From contig BNXT01000013.1 of assembly GCA_025999775.1 (NCBI GenBank), forward strand, positions 1-17,774: 17,774 bases of DNA, written 5' to 3'. The notes below the pieces were generated by a model that did no database searches, was not told where the DNA came from, and worked only from the letters and a program-made list of their open reading frames with translations. Positions 8,697-15,161 of this stretch are shown piece after piece. Each line of letters starts with the position of its first letter. Within the stretch, counting starts at the first letter, position 1. The stretch is from Bacteroidia bacterium (GTDB taxonomy: Bacteria; Bacteroidota; Bacteroidia; Bacteroidales; P3). The translations under genes and the position numbers were made by a program.

Positions 8697-10157
8697 ATGA
8701 AAAAGATATATTTCTTAATAATTATCAGTTTGATATGTAAAATAGCAGCGACACAGGATGTCCGTACAAACTATTTTTTGGATCAGTATTCGCATAACCA
8801 TATTTTCAATCCTGCATTGTCGCCGACGCACGGCTATATTTATATCCCGGTAGTGAACCTATCAGCGAAAGCCTCGCTTGGTGGTCTTAGCTTATCGAAA
8901 GTGTTGTTTCCGTTGAATGGCGAATTGGTTACCGGTCTTCACCCCCAAATTAGTTCGGATAAATTTTTGTCAAACCTACCCCAAAATAGCAAAATAGCTG
9001 TTGAAGCCCTTGATAGGGTTCTATCCTTGGGATTTTATTTGCGTGATCAGTTTTTTAGCTTTGATTTATCCGTGAAAACCGGAGCGTATATGACTATTCC
9101 TTACGATTTTTTTAATTTTTTGAAAAACCAAACATCTTCGCGGGATACGCGCTATAATTTTAAAAACTTATCAGTAGGCTCGGAGGCTTACGTAGAGATG
9201 GCATTGGGCTATTCACGGGATATTAGCGAATCTTTGCGTGTGGGCGCTAAGGTGAAAGTATTGTCGGGGTTAATGAATATACAAGCAGAGGTAATGAATG
9301 CCGATTTACATTTTTCCGCGGACGAATGGGAGATAAAAACACAAGCACAGATGAGAGCGGCAGGTCCGTTTTTGATTTTGCCGATTGATGACAACGGATT
9401 GCTTAAAATGGATGGTGCAGGCGTTAATGATAATTTTCCGGGTTTGGGCGGTCTCGGATGGGGTGGCGCTGTCGATTTAGGCGCTGTGTATGCTTTTGAC
9501 GAATCTTCGCCGTTGAAAAACCTGAAGGTATCGGTTGGGCTTACTGACTTGGGCTTCATACGCTATAAATCCGATAATGTCCTGCAATTTGAAAGCGCCG
9601 GTGAGGTCTCTTTCAAGGGGGTAAATGATATTAAATTGAAAGATTCGGGTATTGATAATGTGATAGATGATATTCTGGATGAGCTGTCGAATATGATAGA
9701 TTTTAAAAACGTAGAACCATCCAAAACTTCTTATTCATTGCATACCAAGCTCAATGTAGGTGCGGAATACGGCTTTTTGAACAACAAATTATCGGTAGGA
9801 CTGCTGTCTGCAACACGTTTTGGATTTCCGGCTACCAGCTCCGAATTAATAGCATTTTTCAACTGCAAGCCCACTAAATGGTTTGGTACATCGTTCAGTA
9901 CCTCCTTTGCAAAGGGATTGCACTCGTTAGGCTGGGCATTGGCGCTCACGCCCAAATACGGACTCAACTTGTTCCTTGGACTTGATTACATTCCGTTTGA
10001 ATATACAGCGGGTGATATTCCCATTCCCCTCAGAGAAAGTCGTTTTAATGTTTCTTTTGGACTTTCTGTGCCATTAGGCGGTAATCGCCATTCAAAATAT
10101 AAGAATTTAAAACAGGAGGAAGCGCCCACGAGTGAAGCACAAGAAGAGTTAATTTAG
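8697..10157 (+). CDS. Outer-membrane beta-barrel protein, DUF5723-like
   Basis: A 486-residue exported protein with signal peptide MKKIYFLIIISLICKIAATQ, cleaved before DVRTNYF. The early segment DQYSHNHIFNPALSPTHGY and a later run of alternating strands (SLGFYLRDQFFSFDLSVKTG, ALGYSRDISESLRVGAKVKVLSG, LKVSVGLTDLGFIRY) resemble PorV/FadL-like barrels and the DUF5723 family of Bacteroidota. The body is Gly- and aromatic-rich, as expected of a barrel. The last barrel-like strand is FNVSFGLSVPLG, followed by a charged tail ending EEALI-like residues rather than a classic terminal Phe. DUF5723 is recalled from pattern, not searched. Only 20 bp separate it from the lipoprotein before it and 20 bp from the dehydrogenase after it. 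A role in docking or exporting that lipoprotein is inference. Confidence 0.7.
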   Translation: MKKIYFLIIISLICKIAATQDVRTNYFLDQYSHNHIFNPALSPTHGYIYIPVVNLSAKASLGGLSLSKVLFPLNGELVTGLHPQISSDKFLSNLPQNSKIAVEALDRVLSLGFYLRDQFFSFDLSVKTGAYMTIPYDFFNFLKNQTSSRDTRYNFKNLSVGSEAYVEMALGYSRDISESLRVGAKVKVLSGLMNIQAEVMNADLHFSADEWEIKTQAQMRAAGPFLILPIDDNGLLKMDGAGVNDNFPGLGGLGWGGAVDLGAVYAFDESSPLKNLKVSVGLTDLGFIRYKSDNVLQFESAGEVSFKGVNDIKLKDSGIDNVIDDILDELSNMIDFKNVEPSKTSYSLHTKLNVGAEYGFLNNKLSVGLLSATRFGFPATSSELIAFFNCKPTKWFGTSFSTSFAKGLHSLGWALALTPKYGLNLFLGLDYIPFEYTAGDIPIPLRESRFNVSFGLSVPLGGNRHSKYKNLKQEEAPTSEAQEELI

Positions 10158-10177
10158 AATTATTAGAATAACAAACC

Positions 10178-11131
10178 ATGAATATTGCCATACTTGGATC
10201 CGGAACATTTGGGACGGCGCTTGCTAACGTCATTACACCTGAACGAGAGGTAACACTCTACACGATAGAATCGGATGTCGTCGAAGACATTAACATTAAC
10301 CAACGAAACACGAAGTACTTTCCTAATAAACTACTTGGTAAGAATATTCATGCTACCGATCGTTTTGCGGATATTGCCGATGCCGATTTGGTGTTCGTTG
10401 CGATACCGTCGCACGTTCTCGTGAATGTGTTCACGCAGAAACAATTTAGAAAAGACACGATTATTGTTAATGGCGCTAAGGGTTTTGCCAAAGAAAATCT
10501 TCTGATTAGCCGGTTTTTACAAAAATTACTACCGGAGAATCCTGTGTGTGCAATCAAAGGACCATCTTTTGCCAATGAATTGATTTTTGAATTGCCAACA
10601 GCATTTACCATAGCAAGTCCAACTCAAGAAGCATATCATAAAATTGTTGGAACCTTGCGCAAAGACCTTATTGTTACAGACTATTCCAATGATATTGATG
10701 CGGTGGAATACATGAGCGTTATCAAAAACGTGTATGCCATTGTGATTGGCGTGGTGGATGCGTATTACAACTCATCGAATGTACGTTTCTTAGTGTTTAC
10801 AAAGGTTCTCAATGAGATACGTAGATTACTGCAGTATTTTGGGGTTAATCCTGAAATACTATTTTACTATTGCGGTATCGGTGATTTCGGATTGACCGCG
10901 CTCAATGATTTAAGTCGTAATAGAACGTTAGGATTATTGATAGGGAGGGGTTTTTTTGACGCTAATTTGCCTAACAGCGTGCTACTCGAAGGGGTACGTG
11001 CAATGAATGATATTATAGGTAGTATTTCGGAAAAAGAACAAGAAAATTATTTGATTTTGCACCAAATGCAGTTACTTTTACAAAATAAAATTAAGGTCAA
11101 GAATTTTTTGAATCGCATTATTTTCGGCTAA
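10178..11131 (+). CDS. gpsA: Glycerol-3-phosphate dehydrogenase-like protein, divergent
   Basis: NAD(P)-dependent glycerol-3-phosphate dehydrogenase family, reducing dihydroxyacetone phosphate to sn-glycerol 3-phosphate for phospholipid synthesis in the cytoplasm. The Rossmann loop is GSGTFG (7-12), with AIPSHV and GPSFANE motifs following. Residues matching the known active site are present: K183-N184, D236 (GIGD), T240, and R247-N248 (SRNR). The usual GxxxGDNxxAAL segment after the catalytic Lys is altered to AYYNSSNVRFLV: the Asn (N201) is kept but GD and the two Ala are lost. The C terminus is also unusual and short (317 residues against about 330). It differs from the standard Bacteroides-type GpsA I recall, so a second paralogue with a changed substrate is possible. 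Its TAA overlaps the meaB ATG by one base, indicating translational coupling. Confidence 0.75.
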   Translation: MNIAILGSGTFGTALANVITPEREVTLYTIESDVVEDININQRNTKYFPNKLLGKNIHATDRFADIADADLVFVAIPSHVLVNVFTQKQFRKDTIIVNGAKGFAKENLLISRFLQKLLPENPVCAIKGPSFANELIFELPTAFTIASPTQEAYHKIVGTLRKDLIVTDYSNDIDAVEYMSVIKNVYAIVIGVVDAYYNSSNVRFLVFTKVLNEIRRLLQYFGVNPEILFYYCGIGDFGLTALNDLSRNRTLGLLIGRGFFDANLPNSVLLEGVRAMNDIIGSISEKEQENYLILHQMQLLLQNKIKVKNFLNRIIFG

Positions 11132-12204
11132 TGAAACATCAAGATGGTAGTTTTGATTCGGCTCTGAGCGAGCGTGCCGGCATCGTTCAACCGGGGAATG
11201 TTAATCCGTACTATATCTCTAAACGTGAGACAGGTGGGCTGCAAACTAAGGAGTACTACATGGATGGCATCTTAAAAGGTAACCGCAGCGTATTAGGTCG
11301 GGCGATTACATTGATAGAAAGTCAGCATCCTGACCATCAAACCTTAGCGCAAGAGATCATTGAATGTTGTTTACCTCATACAGGTAAAAGTGTTAGGTTA
11401 GGTATTACAGGCGTTCCGGGTGCAGGAAAGAGCACAGTGATAGAGACGTTGGGTGTACAATTGGTAAAAAAAGGCTCAAAATTAGCGGTATTAGCAGTGG
11501 ATCCAAGTAGTGAACGTTCAAAAGGCAGTATCTTAGGCGATAAAACGCGTATGGAGGAGCTGTCAGGCATGGAGAATGCGTTCATTCGCCCTTCGCCGTC
11601 GGCGGGTTCATTGGGTGGCGTTACACGTAAAACCAGCGAAACGATAGTGTTGTGCGAAGCCGCAGGATTTGATACCATCTTTGTAGAGACCGTAGGCGTA
11701 GGACAGTCTGAAACGGCGGTCTATAACATGGTGGACTTCTTTTTATTAGTACAAATTGCCAATGCCGGCGACGAACTGCAAGGTATCAAACGCGGTATCA
11801 TGGAAATGGCGGACATGATTGTTATCAATAAAGCGGACGGCGATAATATACAGCAATCGAAATTAGCAAAGAGCCAGTTTGCCAACGCCTTACATTTGTT
11901 TCCACCTACGGAATCGGGCTGGATACCGCCTGTAGAGACGTGCTCCGCTTATACAGGCGATAATATTGACAAACTGTGGCAAACAGTGCAAGAGTATGTC
12001 CAATATACCAAAAATAACGGCTATTTTGAACATAATCGCCGTATGCAAAAGCAACGTACTCTGAAGCAATCCGTTGAAGAAATGCTGCTGTACAATTTTT
12101 ACAATGACCCAGTCAGAGCAAAACAACTTGAAATAGCGCTCAACGATGTCGTTACGGAAAAAATAAGCCCATATATTGCAGCGCAGAAACTGATACACCC
12201 GTGA
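11131..12204 (+). CDS. meaB: Methylmalonyl-CoA mutase-associated GTPase MeaB
   Basis: G3E-family GTPase (MeaB/ArgK) that loads and protects adenosylcobalamin in methylmalonyl-CoA mutase, a cytoplasmic step linking succinate and propionate. Visible motifs are the P-loop GVPGAGKS (94-101), the AVDPSSERSKGSILGDKTRM block, DTIFVETVGVGQSE, and the guanine-specificity motif NKAD (233-236). The 357-residue length and the N-terminal extension (VQPGNVNPYY) match Bacteroidota homologues. The ATG shares its A with the preceding TAA, supporting this start over Met44. Methylmalonyl-CoA mutase itself is not in the window, although meaB often sits near it. The serpin gene begins 36 bp downstream. Confidence 0.93.
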   Translation: MKHQDGSFDSALSERAGIVQPGNVNPYYISKRETGGLQTKEYYMDGILKGNRSVLGRAITLIESQHPDHQTLAQEIIECCLPHTGKSVRLGITGVPGAGKSTVIETLGVQLVKKGSKLAVLAVDPSSERSKGSILGDKTRMEELSGMENAFIRPSPSAGSLGGVTRKTSETIVLCEAAGFDTIFVETVGVGQSETAVYNMVDFFLLVQIANAGDELQGIKRGIMEMADMIVINKADGDNIQQSKLAKSQFANALHLFPPTESGWIPPVETCSAYTGDNIDKLWQTVQEYVQYTKNNGYFEHNRRMQKQRTLKQSVEEMLLYNFYNDPVRAKQLEIALNDVVTEKISPYIAAQKLIHP

Positions 12205-12240
12205 TAGCGGCTTGTTTTTGCACCTTCTACTTTGTGAAAA

Positions 12241-13740
12241 ATGAATAAGAAAATGGAAAAGAAAATTTTACTTTTAATTGTTGCAATAGCAGTCGTTTGT
12301 ATGATGATAACTGACTTGCAGGCACAAGAAACAGATGCTATGCGGACAGTTTCAGGTGTCGTAACAGACTCCTTTGGCGAACCGTTGAGAGGAGTGTCTA
12401 TAGCTGTAAAAACTGTAAAGGGAATAACAGGCGTGGCATCAGATTTATATGGAAAATATACAATAAATGTTCCGGAAAATGCAATTTTACAATTTTCGTT
12501 TATAGGTTTTACTACACAAAAAATTGCTATTGAAAATAAACAAATAATTAACATAACAATGGCAGATGAATTTTCAAAAGAATTTCAACTTGCACGCCCC
12601 ATTAAATTAACAGCAAAACAGAGTGAAAGAGCAGAAGCCGATAACAATTTTGCATTTAGAATATTTAAAGAAGTATCAAAACAGGAAGGGGAGAATCTGT
12701 TTTTCTCGCCATTGAGCCTCAATATGACTTTGGGAATGCTCTATAATGGCGCTTCGGGCAAAACACGCAATGAAATTGTGGAAACGCTCGGCATCGCAGA
12801 TTTTTCCGAAACTGAAATCAATGAATATTTTCAAAAAATATCACAGGCTTTGTTGGAAGTTGACCCAACAACGAACATTGCAATTGCCAATTCCATTTGG
12901 TATCGGAACAATTTTTCAGTAAAAAATCAGTTTGTGGAAATGGGCAAAGAATATTTTGATGCAGAGGTACGCGCACTGAACTTTAATAGTTCAAGCGCCG
13001 CCGACACAATCAACAATTGGTGTGCCGAAAAAACAAATAATAGAATACAAGATCTTATTGGCAGCACAGATCCCAATGACAGGATGTATTTGGTAAACGC
13101 CCTCTATTTCAAAAGTCAGTGGCAAATGAACATAAAGTTTGATAAGAAAAAAACCAAATTGGTCAAGTTTACCAAAACCGATAACCAAAAGAAAAAGGTA
13201 AAAATGATGGAACAGACCTCTTTTATGGGTTATTACGCTGACGAGCATTTGCAATGTGTTGAAATGGATTATGGAAATCAGGCATTTAGTATGGTGGCAG
13301 TTCTTCCGTCAAAGGATATGAATATCAATCAACTTATTGACTATTTAGATGGTGAAAAATTGCAGAATGTTGTTAAAAATATGCGAGGGCAAAAAGTATG
13401 GTTGAAATTACCACGTTTCAAAATAGAAAGTAGTTTTTCACTCGGTCAACCTGTAGAAGATTTAGGAATGAGAGAAATGTTTAATGGAGGTTTCGTAAAT
13501 ATTTCTGATGATGATTTGAGGGTATCTGATATTATACAAAAAACATTTGTGGAAGTAAATGAAGAGGGTACAGAAGCAGTAGCCGCGACAGCTGCTATTG
13601 TTGTAATGGGATTTGGTGGGCGTCCGAAAAAGATTGAACCTGTTCGTTTTTTTGCAGACCGTCCGTTTCTGTATTTGATTAGAGAGAAAAGTACAGGGGT
13701 TATTCTGTTTATTGGGCGTATGGACGAGCCTACCGAATAG
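12241..13740 (+). CDS. Secreted serpin with CarboxypepD_reg-like domain
   Basis: Protease inhibitor of the serpin family. A signal peptide spans about residues 1-29 (hydrophobic core, LQAQ cleavage); Met5 at 12253 is an equally good start. No lipobox is evident. Residues 36-108 form a CarboxypepD_reg-like beta sandwich (VSGVVTDSFGEPLRGVSIAV, then IGFTTQ), typical of SusC/TonB receptors rather than serpins. The serpin fold runs from about 129 to 499, with NLFFSPLS, RMYLVNALYFKSQW and a C-terminal PFLYLIREKSTG. The reactive loop hinge E441-EGTEAVAAT matches inhibitory serpins, with small residues through P8. The scissile bond is probably within V455-M-G-F-G-G, suggesting targets that accept hydrophobic or small P1 residues, but the loop is slightly long and P1 is not certain. 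Bacteroidota serpins such as Tannerella miropin inhibit host or rival proteases. No consensus promoter was found just ahead. Confidence 0.93.
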   Translation: MNKKMEKKILLLIVAIAVVCMMITDLQAQETDAMRTVSGVVTDSFGEPLRGVSIAVKTVKGITGVASDLYGKYTINVPENAILQFSFIGFTTQKIAIENKQIINITMADEFSKEFQLARPIKLTAKQSERAEADNNFAFRIFKEVSKQEGENLFFSPLSLNMTLGMLYNGASGKTRNEIVETLGIADFSETEINEYFQKISQALLEVDPTTNIAIANSIWYRNNFSVKNQFVEMGKEYFDAEVRALNFNSSSAADTINNWCAEKTNNRIQDLIGSTDPNDRMYLVNALYFKSQWQMNIKFDKKKTKLVKFTKTDNQKKKVKMMEQTSFMGYYADEHLQCVEMDYGNQAFSMVAVLPSKDMNINQLIDYLDGEKLQNVVKNMRGQKVWLKLPRFKIESSFSLGQPVEDLGMREMFNGGFVNISDDDLRVSDIIQKTFVEVNEEGTEAVAATAAIVVMGFGGRPKKIEPVRFFADRPFLYLIREKSTGVILFIGRMDEPTE

Positions 13741-13747
13741 TAGCTTG

Positions 13748-15052
13748 TTAAGTGTTGGTGTTTGTTATCGTATTTATCGCATACAACGGCAAGTTCGTCA
13801 TCCATTTCTCTTCTTTATAATCCGTCAGCGAAGTACGTATAGCCTTTGTTGGTTTATATTTTTCGCAGAAAAATTTGAAACTTACAGATTTAAGGTTTTC
13901 GCCCGATTTTACTTCTATGGGTATGATTTCCGTATCATTCTGAATCACAAAATCTACCTCGTTGGTGCTGTTGTCATTTGCCCAATAGTAAATGTCATTA
14001 TCTTCTTTGAGCAAAAGTTGTTGCATAACATAATTTTCTGTGATAGCCCCCTTAAATTCCTCAAAAATAGCATTACCATCGATTACGGCTGTCAGTGGAA
14101 GTTTTGCCATTGCACACAATAATCCGACATCATTGTGGTAAAGTTTGAATGTTGCCAAATCCGGATACGCAGACAAGGGTATAGCAGGTTTTGAAATTCG
14201 ATAAATCTGGTGCAGCAACCCACAATCGAGCAACCACTGTATGGCTAACTCAAATTCTTTTGCACGTCCGCCTTCTTTCACAACGCCATAAATAAATTTT
14301 TTATTTTCCTTTGCAAGTTGGGAGGGAATTGACTTCCAGACCATATTTATACGTTGTACAATCTCTTTGGGAGCGTGTTTTGAAAAATCGTTTTGGTACG
14401 CTGTAAGAATGCGGCGTTGCGTATTGCGGACAATCCGAAAATCACGTTTGTCTATAAAATGCTGTACCACTTCGGGCATTCCACCAACAAAAAGATAATA
14501 TCGCAAATAAGTTAAAAGTTTGTCTTTAAAAATAGTGATAATTTCCCAATCGGGATTTTCAAGTAAATTTGCAAGTCGTTCTTCATCTAAAGCTTTCAAA
14601 AATTCCGAAAACGAAAGAGGGTGCATATACAAGAAATCAACTTTTCCGACAGGATAAGAAGTGTTCTGATGCAAACTCATACCAAGTAGCGAGCCTGCTG
14701 CGATAATGTGATATTCGGGTGCATCTTCGCAAAAATATTTCAACGAAGTAAGTCCGCCTTCTGCTGCTTGAATTTCGTCAAAGACAATCAAGGTATCGGC
14801 AGGATTGATTTCTTTGTGAGCAAAAACGGATAGTGCAGTCAAAATCCTTTGCACGTCAAAATCTTCGACAAAAAGATTTCTAACGGCTTTCATTTTTTCA
14901 AAATTGATATACACTGTTTGTTTATATTCCTGTCTGCCAAATTCTTCAATGAGCCAAGTTTTACCAACTTGCCTTGCACCTAAAACAATAAGCGGTTTTC
15001 TATATTCGCTTAACTTCCAATCTGTCAGCTCTTTAATTTTGTATCTATACAT
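13748..15052 (-). CDS. AAA ATPase with C-terminal DUF4143 domain
   Basis: A 434-residue ATP-binding protein of the AAA_14/DUF4143 group, common in Bacteroidota and archaea and of unresolved cellular role. The Walker A is GARQVGKT (25-32), Walker B is LIVFDEIQ (D92-E93), and a sensor-1-like IIAAGS follows. The middle helical region resembles the usual lid and DUF4143 start (HAPKEIVQRINMVWKSIPSQLAKENKKF). The C terminus has EVDFVI...IIPIEVKSG, the PD-(D/E)XK-like core known for DUF4143; nuclease activity is not established. Length is normal. The gene is convergent with the serpin, with only 7 bp between stop codons. Its promoter and start codon carry 19-bp direct repeats, suggesting self-regulation or a dedicated regulator. 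No toxin or partner gene is adjacent. Confidence 0.92.
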   Translation of the reverse strand: MYRYKIKELTDWKLSEYRKPLIVLGARQVGKTWLIEEFGRQEYKQTVYINFEKMKAVRNLFVEDFDVQRILTALSVFAHKEINPADTLIVFDEIQAAEGGLTSLKYFCEDAPEYHIIAAGSLLGMSLHQNTSYPVGKVDFLYMHPLSFSEFLKALDEERLANLLENPDWEIITIFKDKLLTYLRYYLFVGGMPEVVQHFIDKRDFRIVRNTQRRILTAYQNDFSKHAPKEIVQRINMVWKSIPSQLAKENKKFIYGVVKEGGRAKEFELAIQWLLDCGLLHQIYRISKPAIPLSAYPDLATFKLYHNDVGLLCAMAKLPLTAVIDGNAIFEEFKGAITENYVMQQLLLKEDNDIYYWANDNSTNEVDFVIQNDTEIIPIEVKSGENLKSVSFKFFCEKYKPTKAIRTSLTDYKEEKWMTNLPLYAINTITNTNT

Positions 15053-15097
15053 TTTTCTCGACTAAATTTTCTGCAAAGATACACTTTTCTCGACTAA
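15047..15097 (-). repeat. 19-bp direct repeats across ATPase promoter and start
   Basis: On the minus strand TTAGTCGAGAAAAGTGTAT (15097 to 15079) recurs as TTAGTCGAGAAAAATGTAT (15065 to 15047), 18 of 19 bases identical and 32 bp apart, about three helical turns. The first copy lies in the spacer between -33 and -7 and ends inside the -7 box. The second covers the leader and the ATG. A weaker inverted copy, TTAGTGGAGA, lies on the plus strand at 15129-15138. The placement suits an operator pair. Confidence 0.75.
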
Positions 15098-15104
15098 TAT
15101 ACAA
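15074..15104 (-). promoter_or_regulatory. Bacteroidota-type promoter for the DUF4143 ATPase
   Basis: The minus strand has TTG (15104-15102), a 20-bp gap, then TATCTTTG (15081-15074), a good match to the -33/-7 consensus. Transcription would begin near 15069, leaving a leader of roughly 15-20 nt before the ATG at 15052. The repeat copies described separately sit on both sides of the -7 box. Confidence 0.7.
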
Positions 15105-15161
15105 GTTTTTTTACATTTTTCTTATCTCTTAGTGGAGATCCGGTTTACACCCGCTTTCAAC

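Noticed and set aside
12217..12236. Possible serpin promoter around CTACTTTGTG
   Set aside because: The TA to TTTG spacing is one base short of the consensus and no -33 TTG stands at the right distance.
12099..12554. 151-codon minus-strand open frame across the meaB/serpin junction
   Set aside because: It overlaps two firmly identified genes on the opposite strand and has no recognisable domain or promoter.
15124..15139. Stem-loop ATCTC/GAGAT downstream of the GH9 gene as a terminator
   Set aside because: The stem is only 5 bp and AT-rich, and what follows on the minus strand is A-rich, not a U tract; it may belong to the ATPase operator region.
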